Assembly (NCBI RefSeq): GCF_016757965.1
Contig: NZ_JAEKIW010000003.1
Coordinates: 1-64,000 of the forward strand
Direction of reading: 5' to 3'
Length of the DNA: 64,000 bases
From: Archaeoglobus neptunius
GTDB taxonomy: Archaea > Halobacteriota > Archaeoglobi > Archaeoglobales > Archaeoglobaceae
Of the stretch, positions 44,270 to 53,258 are shown piece after piece; the stretch's first letter is position 1, and the number at the start of each line of letters is the position of its first letter. The translations under genes were made by a program, and so were the position numbers. Below the pieces are notes generated by a model that did no database searches, was not told where the DNA came from, and worked only from the letters and a program-made list of their open reading frames with translations.

Positions 44270-45145
44270 ATGGACGAGGAGGTTAGGGAAAAACTTCTTG
44301 AAGCAGGAAAGATTCTAAAACAGGCGGTTTCCGAAGCTTCGGAGAAGATCGCACCCGGGGTAAGGATTCTTGAGGTTGCGGAATTCGTGGAAAACAGAAT
44401 AATCGAGCTGGGAGCCAAACCAGCTTTTCCGGCGAACATCTCAATAAACAGCGATGCGGCCCATTTCACACCCAAGAAGAATGATAACAGGGTTTTCAAT
44501 GATGGAGACGTGGTAAAGCTGGACGTTGGAGCCCATATAGATGGCTACATTGCAGATATGGCCGTGACAGTGGATCTGGGGGACAACAGGGAACTTGTTG
44601 CCGCGTCAAGAGATGCGCTGGATGCGGCAATTGAAGTTGTTGAGGCAGGTGTGAGCGTTTCGAAGATAGGGAAGGCAATAGAGGATGCTATTAAGAGTCA
44701 CGGATTTAAGCCAATTGTCAATCTCACAGGTCATGGTCTTCTGCCCTACCTGACCCACGCTCCGCCGAGCATCTACAACTATGCAACTGAAAGAGGTGTG
44801 GAACTCAAGGAGGGGATGGTGATTGCAATAGAACCCTTCGCAACGGACGGTGTGGGGAAGGTTGCTGACAGAAACGAGTGCGAGATATACAGCCTTCTAA
44901 ATCCGAGACCTGTTAGAATGAAAATGGCCAGAGAGATAGTAAAGGAAGTGAACGAGAGATACAAGACGCTTCCATTCGCCAAGAGGTGGCTGAACAAGGC
45001 TCCAGAAATCATAATCTCCAGACTCGCAAGAGAGGGTATTTTAAGAGCCTATCCCGTGCTCACAGAAGTAAGCGGTGGATTGGTGAGCCAGTGGGAGCAC
45101 ACGCTTATAGTTGAGGAAGGAGGAGCAACCATAACAACTAGATAA
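44270..45145 (+). CDS. map: Methionine aminopeptidase type II
   Basis: 291 residues; removes the first Met from new proteins. Metal ligands are in VVKLDVGAHIDGYIADMAVTVDLG (two Asp), NLTGHGLLPY (His), AIEPFATDGVG (Glu) and SQWEHTLIVEEGG (final Glu). The archaeal/eukaryotic type II insert containing LNPRPVRMKMAREIVKEV is present. Its end overlaps the end of convergent cbiO by 8 bp. Confidence 0.95.
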   Translation: MDEEVREKLLEAGKILKQAVSEASEKIAPGVRILEVAEFVENRIIELGAKPAFPANISINSDAAHFTPKKNDNRVFNDGDVVKLDVGAHIDGYIADMAVTVDLGDNRELVAASRDALDAAIEVVEAGVSVSKIGKAIEDAIKSHGFKPIVNLTGHGLLPYLTHAPPSIYNYATERGVELKEGMVIAIEPFATDGVGKVADRNECEIYSLLNPRPVRMKMAREIVKEVNERYKTLPFAKRWLNKAPEIIISRLAREGILRAYPVLTEVSGGLVSQWEHTLIVEEGGATITTR

Positions 45146-45854
45146 CTCCTGCTCTTTCCAGCAATTCTGTATCTTCCAGCACTTCCTTACCGCCTGCAGC
45201 CTCAACCCTGTGTTCAAGATTGAGAAGTACGAATCTGTCCACAAGTCTGGCCGCAACATCCAGCTCATGGGTTGCTATTACGAGAGTGCCTTTGTAGCTT
45301 TCCAGAATTTTCATTATCTGTCTTTTAGTTTTCCCATCGACGTAGGCTGTGGGCTCGTCAAGAAATAGAACTTCCGGGCTGTAAATTAAAACACTGGCTA
45401 TCTCAACCTTCTTTTTCTCCCCGCCGCTCAGCCTGAAGGGTGGCTTTTCAAGAACGTGGGTTATTCCAAATATCCCTGCAAACCGGTTTACGGCTCTTTC
45501 CATTTCTTCGTCACTCCATTCAAGCTGTCTGGGGACGTACAGGAGCTCGTCCCTTACACTCGGATTGAAGAGAAAATCATCGGGGTTCTGGAAAACAACA
45601 CCCACACGCCTTCTGATCTCCTCAATGTTTTTCTTGTCAGGGGTTTTCCCGAAAATTCTGATCCTGCCTTCCTTAGGCCTGACCAGACCTGCGAGGAGCA
45701 GTATCAGAGTGGACTTTCCACTTCCATTTGCCCCGATTAGACCGATCCTCTCGCCCTCAGAAATTTCAATGCTTACATCTCTCACCCCAACACTGCCGTC
45801 GGGATAGTCGTAGCTGACGTTCTCAGCTTCAATCACCTTCAGATTACCACCCAC
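45138..45854 (-). CDS. cbiO: Cobalt/nickel ECF transporter ATPase
   Basis: 238 residues. Walker A GANGSGKST, Q-loop VVFQNPDDFLFNP, signature RLSGGEKKKVEIASVL, Walker B VLFLDEPTAYVD and H-loop IATHELDVAARL. The Q-loop wording FQNPDDFLF is typical of ECF-type ATPases. Last gene of the cbiM-cbiQ-cbiO operon, overlapping cbiQ by 16 bp. Confidence 0.92.
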   Translation of the reverse strand: MGGNLKVIEAENVSYDYPDGSVGVRDVSIEISEGERIGLIGANGSGKSTLILLLAGLVRPKEGRIRIFGKTPDKKNIEEIRRRVGVVFQNPDDFLFNPSVRDELLYVPRQLEWSDEEMERAVNRFAGIFGITHVLEKPPFRLSGGEKKKVEIASVLIYSPEVLFLDEPTAYVDGKTKRQIMKILESYKGTLVIATHELDVAARLVDRFVLLNLEHRVEAAGGKEVLEDTELLERAGVI

Positions 45855-46570
45855 CAGAGGACTGTGAATGCCACGATTATCGTGTAGATTAAATCGAGCG
45901 TTTTAAATTTTCTGCTGTAACTCACCCTGTTCTCCCCTCTAGCCTCAAGGGCCAGTTGGATTCGTTCAGCCTTTTCAAAGCTTCTGAGGAAAAAAAGCCC
46001 AACCGCCTCTCCACCCTTACGCCACACATCCATATGGCTCCCTTTTGAAACCCTTCTGCTTTCTCTAGCGAGTAGAATGGAAAGAAGTTCCCTGAACATC
46101 AAAATTGCATACCTGTAAGCCAGCCAGAGAGCCGAGACAAAGGTTTCAGGCACTTTGAAGTACCTCAAAGCCGAGCATATTTCGGCAAAGTTTGTTGTCA
46201 TTATGAGCATCTGGATGGCAATGAGGGACGCTGCAACTCTCAGCGTAAAGGTTATCGAGTAAAGTGGGTTGTTTATGGAGACGGGAAGGACGACAATGAA
46301 GGAAAAAAGTGTGAAAAGCCATATTCTGCCCAGTACCTTTCTCAGGCTTAAACCGGAAATGGCCGAGATCACAAGAAGGAAGACGAAGGTAAGTATTACC
46401 TTTTCCAGATCAAAGGTTGAAACAGCGAGAAGAATGAAAACTATGGTCGAAACGAGCTTTATTCGGGGGTCAATCTTGTGCAGAATGCTGCGCTTTGTGT
46501 ATTCGTGGATTAAAAAATTTTGAAAATATCCTGATGCTTCCCTTATTGTCCTTTCAAGTAGTTCGTGCAT
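45839..46570 (-). CDS. cbiQ: Cobalt/nickel ECF transporter transmembrane subunit
   Basis: 243 residues with five or six helices; typical opening LHKIDPRIKLVSTIVFILLAV and the coupling motifs ALWLAYRYAILMFRELLSILLARESRRV and AVGLFFLRSFEKAERIQLALEARG. Joins the substrate protein CbiM to the ATPase. Overlaps cbiM by 17 bp and cbiO by 16 bp. Confidence 0.92.
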   Translation of the reverse strand: MHELLERTIREASGYFQNFLIHEYTKRSILHKIDPRIKLVSTIVFILLAVSTFDLEKVILTFVFLLVISAISGLSLRKVLGRIWLFTLFSFIVVLPVSINNPLYSITFTLRVAASLIAIQMLIMTTNFAEICSALRYFKVPETFVSALWLAYRYAILMFRELLSILLARESRRVSKGSHMDVWRKGGEAVGLFFLRSFEKAERIQLALEARGENRVSYSRKFKTLDLIYTIIVAFTVLWWVVI

Positions 46571-47441
46571 ATCGAGTCAGTGCATAGCCGAGAACTAAAA
46601 CTATTGCTGTGCCCACGATTCCAGCTATCAGTGTGCCCACATAGGGGTTAATACCAGGGACAGAGTAATCAGGTAGTATGCCCTCGTATATCGGCTTCTC
46701 CGACAGTCCAAGTATTTTAGCAGCATTCTCAAGCGGCTCTGCATATCCAACGAGCTCTGCTGCATAGGCAAAGAGAGGTGAAACCGCTATCATAGCTGCA
46801 ATGACTGCAAGAGCTGCCTTGCCTGGAGCTTTTTTCTCTTCCAGAACATCGGGTCTGGCAGAGGAGATGTAACTTACAACACCTGCCGTTATGATTCCCT
46901 CAACAATACCAAGAATTGCATGCCACATCCCCATCACTGGAACGGTTACATCCACCGCATATATTACCGATTTTGAGACGCCTATCTCCAGCCCTGCAAA
47001 TATGGCTGCAAGAGTGATGCCAAGCCACCCGGCAACGAAGGCTGCAACGTTCCTGTTTTTCTTCTCTAGTATTTTGTAAATGTAATAACCTACAAAGACG
47101 TCAACAATGGCCATATTCCATATGTTCGCACCAAGAGCAGTGATTCCACCATCAGCGAATACCAGACACTGTATCGTAAGTACCACAGCCATTGCAAGAC
47201 ATCCCGCATATGGTCCGAGCAGGATTCCAGCAAGAGCGCCTCCGACAAAGTGGGCTGAAGTGCCACCCGGTATCGGCCAGTTGAGCATCTGAGCCGCAAA
47301 AATGGCAGCAGCAACTATTCCGAACAGCGGTGTGAGTTTCTGTCCCCTCAGCCGGTATATGGAGTATCCAAGCACGGCTAGGGTTAAAACATAAAACAGA
47401 GCCGCAATGCTCAGGTCCAGATATCCATCCGGTATATGCAA
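46554..47441 (-). CDS. cbiM: Cobalt/nickel transport substrate protein CbiM with C-terminal CbiN/NikN-like part
   Basis: 295 residues. Begins MHIPDGYLD, the metal-binding N terminus in which the second residue is His; later NWPIPGGTSAHFVGGALAGILLGPYAG and ALGANIWNMAIVDVFVGYY. About 200 residues of CbiM are followed by an extra segment with an outside loop (AAELVGYAEPLENAAKILG) and a final helix, as in CbiM-CbiN/PDGLE fusions; this explains why no separate cbiN exists. Whether cobalt or nickel is carried cannot be decided. Ribosome site GAGGTGGG lies before the ATG. Confidence 0.92.
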   Translation of the reverse strand: MHIPDGYLDLSIAALFYVLTLAVLGYSIYRLRGQKLTPLFGIVAAAIFAAQMLNWPIPGGTSAHFVGGALAGILLGPYAGCLAMAVVLTIQCLVFADGGITALGANIWNMAIVDVFVGYYIYKILEKKNRNVAAFVAGWLGITLAAIFAGLEIGVSKSVIYAVDVTVPVMGMWHAILGIVEGIITAGVVSYISSARPDVLEEKKAPGKAALAVIAAMIAVSPLFAYAAELVGYAEPLENAAKILGLSEKPIYEGILPDYSVPGINPYVGTLIAGIVGTAIVLVLGYALTRYARTT

Positions 47442-47551
47442 ATTCCCACCTCGTGTTACTTTTTCTCAAATAGATCACATCTGTTAATAAGAATTTCCAT
47501 TTAACGATTTAAAACTATTGAATGTTTAAAACGGAGATCCAGAACAGCCAG

Positions 47552-48070
47552 CTAGATATTTTTCAAAATTTCCTCTATTTTCCTGATTTCCTCTTCGATC
47601 TTTTCAATGGCTTTACTGCAATCCAGATACTCCAGCATCTCCTCACATCGAGGGCACACAAAATTTAGCTCCATTGCCTCATCATAAGAAACTTTAACGC
47701 ACATGTTCGGGCATACATAGTAAATTGTGCTCGTCTCTGCCTCTATCTTCTCTCTCAGCTTGCTCACCGTTTTTTCAAGTTCTCTTTTGAGAACGTCCAG
47801 AGCTCTGTCATAGTTTATCCTCCAGTAGTACTCCATCCACCCCGTTTCGTCGTCTCTCCTCCTCACGTAGTCAGCCAGACCTATTTCATACATGGCAAAA
47901 AGAGCCTTTCTGATTTCGTTAATCTCTATGCCAAGCTCAAGAGCAAGCTGATCATCAGTAAATTCGCCTTCAATTCCAAGTGAGAAAAGAATCAAACCGA
48001 CCTCGCCAGAAACTCTTTCTACAAGCTCATTTAAAAGCTCCTCTACCTTCGTTGCGGTCTCAGCTTTCAC
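47552..48070 (-). CDS. tfe: Transcription factor E, alpha subunit
   Basis: 172 residues from GTG 48070. N-terminal extended winged helix (GEFTDDQLALELGIEINEIRKALFAMYEIGLADYVRR), then DDETGWMEYYWRINYDRALDVL, a coiled linker and a C-terminal zinc ribbon (YYVCPNMC, FVCPRCEEML). Helps RNA polymerase open promoters. A TATA element (CTTTAAATATAGTT on the minus strand, 48072-48085) is only about 12 nt before the GTG, so either the real promoter is further up or the true start lies slightly downstream. Confidence 0.93.
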   Translation of the reverse strand: MKAETATKVEELLNELVERVSGEVGLILFSLGIEGEFTDDQLALELGIEINEIRKALFAMYEIGLADYVRRRDDETGWMEYYWRINYDRALDVLKRELEKTVSKLREKIEAETSTIYYVCPNMCVKVSYDEAMELNFVCPRCEEMLEYLDCSKAIEKIEEEIRKIEEILKNI

Positions 48071-48149
48071 AACTATATTTAAAGAACTGAAACCTTTTTT
48101 AATTTTTTGGTTGTGATAATATGAGTCTTACTATAACCGAAATAAAAAA

Positions 48150-49118
48150 TTAGAGTTCGGAGAATGCTTTTTCGAGCGGCGGCACTACCTGTTTCTTTCT
48201 GCTCATCACACCGTCAAGCCAGACGCTCTTGCCTTCAAGCTTCTTGCCGAAAGCCTTTTCGACCACTTCTGGATGGTCCGTAACTGCGAGGAGTTCCGTC
48301 CCCTCCTTCATAATGTCTGTCAGCATCAGGAATATGGCTGCGTATCCACCTTCCTCCTTCATCTTCTGCAATTCTGCGTAAATCTCATCAACCCTGCTCT
48401 CAATCAGAGACAGATCAACAAGTTCGATCTGACCCACACCGACCTTCTTTCCTGCCATGTCAAAATCCTTGTAATCCCTCATTATAATCTCCCTTGCACT
48501 CAAATCATCGACTGCAGATAGCTTTGCCTTTATCTCCACACCAAACTTCGTGATATCATCCACACCAGCGACCTTTGCAAGCTCCTCTGCGACCTCCTTA
48601 TCAAGCTCTGTAGTCGTTGCCGATTTGAATATCACGGTATCGCTGAGGATCGATGACAGGAGAATTCCGGCGATGTCAGCCGGGACCTCAACACCGGTCT
48701 TATCAAAAAGAAGCTTTATTACGGTAGCCGTACATCCAACAGGTAGATTGACAAAGAGTACTGGCTGAGGTGTTGTTACATCACCGATTTTGTGGTGATC
48801 AACTATAGCAACGACCTCCGCCTTATCGATATCATCGACTGTCTGGGCTTTTTCGCTGTGATCAACAAGAGCCACCTTTTTGCCTTCACCACTCTTCAAT
48901 ACTTCTGGAACCTCAAATCCAAATTTCTCGAGTACATATTTTGTTTCCGGATTGATGTCACCCTGAACCGCAGCCACAGCTTCCTCCCCGATTTTCATAA
49001 TTTTGTCTAAACTGCCCCTCTCCTTCCACTTGTTCCAGAGATATGCAAGGGCTATCGCAGAACAGACGCTATCTGTGTCCGGGTTTTTATGCCCAACAAC
49101 ATAAACCACGTGCTCCAT
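48150..49118 (-). CDS. ppaC: Manganese-dependent inorganic pyrophosphatase (family II)
   Basis: 322 residues from the ATG at 49118 (MEHVVYVVGHKNPDTDSVCS). The reading frame is open further upstream, but family members begin here. DHH-domain metal motifs: GHKNPDTDS, VALVDHSEK, AIVDHHKIGD; SSILSDTVIFKS; then the DHHA2 part ending SRKKQVVPPLEKAF with the substrate-binding RKKQ. Splits pyrophosphate to phosphate and drives biosynthesis forward. Lies 79 bp upstream of tfe on the same strand. Confidence 0.95.
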   Translation of the reverse strand: MEHVVYVVGHKNPDTDSVCSAIALAYLWNKWKERGSLDKIMKIGEEAVAAVQGDINPETKYVLEKFGFEVPEVLKSGEGKKVALVDHSEKAQTVDDIDKAEVVAIVDHHKIGDVTTPQPVLFVNLPVGCTATVIKLLFDKTGVEVPADIAGILLSSILSDTVIFKSATTTELDKEVAEELAKVAGVDDITKFGVEIKAKLSAVDDLSAREIIMRDYKDFDMAGKKVGVGQIELVDLSLIESRVDEIYAELQKMKEEGGYAAIFLMLTDIMKEGTELLAVTDHPEVVEKAFGKKLEGKSVWLDGVMSRKKQVVPPLEKAFSEL

Positions 49119-49323
49119 GATGTAGTGGCAGTTCGGTAGGTAATAACATTTTCGAAATTTTTCCCATCTTAAATGGGAGCCGCTATATTTCAGATTGCCG
49201 CAGGTTCCGATACACATCCGTGCAAAAATTTTTATTTGCAGTTCGAATATTACGAAATCCATAATAAACAAAAATTTCAAATACTGTCCGGGGATTTTTG
49301 AAAAACCAAAAAGGGGTGATGAA

Positions 49324-51288
49324 ATGTCCGAACCGACAAGGGAACTCCTGTGGGGTGTTGACGAAATATCCGTACTGCTGCACTTCGCACTTTTCATAAT
49401 CGCCGGAATCATATTCCTAATTGGTATTGCGAGAGCATACAAGCTGATAAGAATGGGAAGAAATGACGAGAACAGGTTTGACCGTCTTGGCAACAGACTT
49501 CTTCTGGTCGTCAAAGATGCTCTTTTACTCCTGAGACTTTTTCAGAAAGAGTTCAGGATGGGTCTGATGCACATTCTCATTCTCTGGGGAATTATAGTTC
49601 TTACCATAGGAACGGCCGTACTCACCATTGCCGACCATTTCACATCCGAATTTTTCAGAGGTACTTTCTACCTGGTGCACGAGGCTTTGATGGACATTGC
49701 AGGTATTGCGTTCATTGCGGGGACAGTTATAGCTGTTGTAAACAGATACGTGCTCAAACCCACAAGATTCTCCAAAAAATGGCCTTTCGCCAATGACGAT
49801 GCTCCCGTCCTTCTCTCTTTGCTGCTGATTGCGGTATTGGGTTTTATAGTTGAGGCGCTTAGGCTTTCTGCAGGATATCCTGCATACACTGCTGTGATCG
49901 GTGGATTTCTCTCTCAATTTCTACCATTTGACCTCTCAGCATACAGAGCTGTCTGGAGCATCCATTCTCTGCTTGCTCTTGCCCTCATTGCCGCAGTGCC
50001 TTACTCAAAACTTTTCCACGCCATTGCGGCCCCGATCAACATACTGACGAAATCTGACAGAATTTCTGCAAGGGTGATTGAGGATGAGGAATATATGGGT
50101 GCAGTAACTGTCAGAGACCTTCAGTGGAGAGATCTGCTTTCCAGCTTCGCATGCATGAGGTGTGGCAGATGCCAGGACAACTGTCCGGCCTTCAACTCCG
50201 GTACAACTCTCTCTCCGATGTATCTGATGCAAAACCTCCGCAAAAATCTCACCGACTCCTCGAGCATTCTTGGAAAAATTGATGAGCCCTTTACTCTCGT
50301 TGATGCTGTTCTGGACAGCGAGGCTGTTTGGGCCTGTACAACGTGCAGAGCATGCATGGAAATGTGTCCGGTTTACATAGAACAGATGGAGATTATCGGA
50401 GAGATAAGAAGAGGAATTGTCGAGTCGGGGGAGGCGCCACCCGACATAAGAGACTTTCTCACAAACATCCAGAAGCAGAAGAATCCGTGGGGTGAGGCAA
50501 AATTCAAGAGAGACCAGTGGATAAAGAAGAGCGATGTTGAGGTGCCAACTGTGAAGAGCAACCCCGAATTCGAGTTGCTCTGGTTTGTGGGCTGTGCTCA
50601 CAGCTTTGATAGCAGAAGCATTCAGGTATCAAAGAAGCTTGCCCGAATTCTAAACGATATTGGAGTTAACTACGCAGTTCTTGGCAGAGAGGAAGGTTGC
50701 TGTGGAAATGATGTAAGGAGAGTTGGTGAAGAAGGTCTTTTCCAGCTTCTGAAAGAGGAAAACACAAATACGTTCGATAAGTACGGAGTTCAGAAAATTT
50801 TCACTGCCTCCCCTCACTGCTACAATACATTCAAGAATGAGTATGAGGGCTATGATGTCAGGTTCATACTCGAGATCATCCACGACGCCATAAAATCCGG
50901 TAAGCTTCAGCTCAAGCATCCGGTAAAAAGAAAGGTAACCTTTCACGATCCGTGCTATCTCGGGAGATACAACGGCATGTACGATCTGCCCAGAGAGATA
51001 CTGAAATCCATTCCGGGAATAGAACTTGTTGAAATGCCACGAAACAGGAACAGAAGCTTCTGCTGTGGCGGTGGAGGAGGAAATCTTGTTAGAGAGTATC
51101 CCGGAGAGGACAGGCCGAACAATATTAGGGCAAAAGAGGCGGCGGAAACGGGTGCAGAAGTACTGGCAGTTGCCTGCCCATTCTGCATGATAATGCTCGA
51201 AGATGGCGTCAAAAGTTCTGGATTCGACGGCAGACTGCAGGTTCTTGACGTTATCGAACTCGTATATGATTCCGTGTATGGGGAATAA
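49324..51288 (+). CDS. Membrane FeS oxidoreductase with NarI-like, ferredoxin and two CCG domains (EMO/HdrDE-like)
   Basis: 654 residues from ATG 49324, set by ribosome site GGGGTGAT (49313-49320). Order: a membrane part with about five or six helices and haem-b-type histidines (ISVLLHFALF, MHILILWGII, YLVHEALMD, SIHSLLALALIA); two 4Fe-4S motifs (FACMRCGRCQDNCPAF near 275, CTTCRACMEMCPVY near 340); CCG domains with EGCCGNDVRRVG (about 457) and SFCCGGGGGNLV (about 577). This single-chain layout is that of ETF:menaquinone oxidoreductase (EMO, DUF224), and of HdrDE/DsrMK relatives. In Archaeoglobales it would pass beta-oxidation electrons to menaquinone. ETF genes are not in the window. Confidence 0.85.
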   Translation: MSEPTRELLWGVDEISVLLHFALFIIAGIIFLIGIARAYKLIRMGRNDENRFDRLGNRLLLVVKDALLLLRLFQKEFRMGLMHILILWGIIVLTIGTAVLTIADHFTSEFFRGTFYLVHEALMDIAGIAFIAGTVIAVVNRYVLKPTRFSKKWPFANDDAPVLLSLLLIAVLGFIVEALRLSAGYPAYTAVIGGFLSQFLPFDLSAYRAVWSIHSLLALALIAAVPYSKLFHAIAAPINILTKSDRISARVIEDEEYMGAVTVRDLQWRDLLSSFACMRCGRCQDNCPAFNSGTTLSPMYLMQNLRKNLTDSSSILGKIDEPFTLVDAVLDSEAVWACTTCRACMEMCPVYIEQMEIIGEIRRGIVESGEAPPDIRDFLTNIQKQKNPWGEAKFKRDQWIKKSDVEVPTVKSNPEFELLWFVGCAHSFDSRSIQVSKKLARILNDIGVNYAVLGREEGCCGNDVRRVGEEGLFQLLKEENTNTFDKYGVQKIFTASPHCYNTFKNEYEGYDVRFILEIIHDAIKSGKLQLKHPVKRKVTFHDPCYLGRYNGMYDLPREILKSIPGIELVEMPRNRNRSFCCGGGGGNLVREYPGEDRPNNIRAKEAAETGAEVLAVACPFCMIMLEDGVKSSGFDGRLQVLDVIELVYDSVYGE

Positions 51289-51302
51289 CCCCATTTTTTT
51301 TT
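51278..51302 (+). terminator. Hairpin plus T9 terminator overlapping a stop codon
   Basis: ATGGGG (51278-51283) and CCCCAT (51289-51294) pair around the loop AATAA, which contains the TAA stop of the FeS oxidoreductase gene; nine T follow. This has the form of an intrinsic terminator, while archaea mostly need only the T-tract. The next gene has its own start 48 bp further on. Confidence 0.5.
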
Positions 51303-51349
51303 GCATGCCTTTAAGGAAAACAGATATATTCAAAAGACCGTCTGAATCC

Positions 51350-52819
51350 ATGCGAAAATGGCTGGCAACAGTTCTGATAGCTGCCGTTGCTTTTGCTGTG
51401 AGGTTTTACAATTTAGGCAATCCTCCACTGTTTTTTGATGAAAGCATTCACGCCACAATCCTTAAATCGCTCATTTCCGGAACATACAAGTACAATCCCG
51501 CCTATCACGGTCCCCTGCTTTACTACATTCTCTACCTGCCCGTTACGACTCTCGGGGAGAGCGAGTTTTCGCTCCGCCTAGTTCCGGCGGCAGTAGGTGT
51601 TGCAGTATCCCTGACACCCCTTCTGTACCGGAGGTTTATAGGATTCAACGCTGCCGCAATTTCATCAGCCTTTGTGGCGATATCACCGATTATCGTAAAC
51701 TACTCCAGATTCGCAAGAGCGGACATATTTCAGCTTTTCCTGACGGCCCTCTTCACCTACTTCATTTTCAGATACCTCGAGGTTGAGAAAACCATACTGG
51801 AAAAAAAGTTTGACAGAGACTCCCTGTTCCTCATCGCATCGTTCATATGCATGGCTTTTTTCGCAACCCTCAAGGAAACATTCTACCCATTTGCAGCTCT
51901 TTTCCTGATCTTCCTGATATTCGACATAAAGAAGTTCAGACTGACAGATCTGCTGGTATCAATTCTGGTCTTCTTTGTGATTTATTCCGCTCTGTACACA
52001 AACTTCTTTACCTACACCACCCCATTGACAAATTTTTCCGAGTTTCCTGCTGTTAGGGCGGTCAGTTACTGGAAGTACCAGCACGAGATAGCAAGAATAG
52101 CCGGGCCATGGTACTACTACCTGGAACTTCTGATTCTGTATGACTTTCCTGCCTTTGCTCTGGGCATATTTACAATTATATTGACACTGAAGAGGAGAGA
52201 TAGGAGCGAATTTGAAGCTTTTATTGTTTACTGGTTTGTTGCTTCGCTTATATTCTTCTCCTACATGCAGGAAAAGGTCCCCTGGCTTGCGGTCCACATC
52301 CTCTTTCCGATGTACGTCCTGGCTGGAGTGGGGATATGCAAAATAAATTCAAGAAGTATGAAAGCCCTCGCCCTGATATCATGTCTTCTGTTTTTGGGAT
52401 ACGGAATGCTGGCTGTAAACATACTGAACCCTGTAAATCCTGCAGAACCAGCGCTGTACCTTCCAACCCAGTACGATGTGAGGGAATTTGCCGAAAAAAC
52501 TAGAAATGATACGATTTACGTCTTCACAAATATTGGTGAATACTGGCCGCTGGCATGGTATTTGAAGGACCATCACGTGTATTTCTCAACCAGTAGTGTG
52601 AAGGGCAGAAGTTTTAGCAAGGGTGTTTACGTGGTGGTAAATCAAACAAACGACATCTATATCCCCGGTAATATGAAAAAAATCGACACTATGGTTGTGA
52701 GATGCTGGACGTTCTGGACTCACCCGGAACTTTCCAGAATACCAGAATTCCTGCTGTTCAGAAGGCCCCTCACCAAGGTTTACTGCATGAATTTCACCGT
52801 GTACACGAGAGTTGACTAG
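51350..52819 (+). CDS. Agl23-like/TIGR03663 family membrane glycosyltransferase-type protein
   Basis: 489 residues from ATG 51350; the frame stays open upstream, but MRKWLATVLIAAVAFAVRFYNLG is the family start. Eleven or so membrane helices. Like dolichol-phosphate-sugar-using GT-C enzymes it carries an acidic motif in the first outside loop (PPLFFDESIHA) and AYHGPLLYYILYLP. Related haloarchaeal Agl23 is tied to N-glycosylation flippase activity. A soluble outside C-terminal part follows (about 370-489). TATA-like CAGATATATTC is about 25 nt upstream. Confidence 0.75.
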   Translation: MRKWLATVLIAAVAFAVRFYNLGNPPLFFDESIHATILKSLISGTYKYNPAYHGPLLYYILYLPVTTLGESEFSLRLVPAAVGVAVSLTPLLYRRFIGFNAAAISSAFVAISPIIVNYSRFARADIFQLFLTALFTYFIFRYLEVEKTILEKKFDRDSLFLIASFICMAFFATLKETFYPFAALFLIFLIFDIKKFRLTDLLVSILVFFVIYSALYTNFFTYTTPLTNFSEFPAVRAVSYWKYQHEIARIAGPWYYYLELLILYDFPAFALGIFTIILTLKRRDRSEFEAFIVYWFVASLIFFSYMQEKVPWLAVHILFPMYVLAGVGICKINSRSMKALALISCLLFLGYGMLAVNILNPVNPAEPALYLPTQYDVREFAEKTRNDTIYVFTNIGEYWPLAWYLKDHHVYFSTSSVKGRSFSKGVYVVVNQTNDIYIPGNMKKIDTMVVRCWTFWTHPELSRIPEFLLFRRPLTKVYCMNFTVYTRVD

Positions 52820-52895
52820 AATGCATCAATCCAACACTGAAGTTTCCCGATCCCTCCAGCTTTATAGCTGCATCACCATAAACCTGACCGAAAAC

Positions 52896-52906
52896 TTTAT
52901 ATATTT
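52896..52906 (+). promoter_or_regulatory. TATA box for gar1-tfb
   Basis: TTTATATATTT lies 28-33 nt before the gar1 ATG at 52929, giving an essentially leaderless message. A second TATA-like TTATATAC (52918-52925) is too close to the ATG to serve it, unless translation starts later. Confidence 0.55.
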
Positions 52907-52928
52907 AGGCGAAAACCTTATATACTGC

Positions 52929-53258
52929 ATGAAAAAACTCCGAGAACTCGGTAAGGTGAAGCACATATCAAAATCCGGGATGCTTGTAATTGCTTTGAAT
53001 CCTGCATACATCCCCAAAATTGGGGATAAGGTTGTTACGAGGAAAATGGAGTATGTTGGCGTCGTTAACGACATAATAGGGCCTGTATCATCACCCTACG
53101 CCCTTGTGAGACCAAAAAATTCTGAAAAAATAATATTTGAAGATTTATTTGTGGTGAAAGAATATGGCGGAAGTAGAAAAGGTTCGGGAAAGGGAAGTAG
53201 AAAAGGAGGTAGAAAGAAAGGAAATAGAAAGGGAGGAGGACATAGAGGTATGTCCTGA
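52929..53258 (+). CDS. gar1: H/ACA RNP protein Gar1 with Lys-Gly-rich tail
   Basis: 109 residues from ATG 52929. The core (1-78) has the Gar1 beta-barrel: [60 protein letters not shown]. Gar1 helps Cbf5 release RNA during pseudouridine formation in rRNA. The last 30 residues are made of repeated G-S-R-K-G units ([15 protein letters not shown], then [13 protein letters not shown]), unusual for archaea but like eukaryotic Gar1 tails. This tail is encoded in a second frame of the first 95 bp of tfb, so the DNA is used twice. Confidence 0.9.
   Translation: MKKLRELGKVKHISKSGMLVIALNPAYIPKIGDKVVTRKMEYVGVVNDIIGPVSSPYALVRPKNSEKIIFEDLFVVKEYGGSRKGSGKGSRKGGRKKGNRKGGGHRGMS

Noticed and set aside
49119-49514. 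Longer N terminus for the pyrophosphatase (open to 49514)
   Set aside because: The added residues are not family-like and would overlap the start region of the divergent oxidoreductase gene; the family begins at MEHVVYVVGHKNPDTDS.
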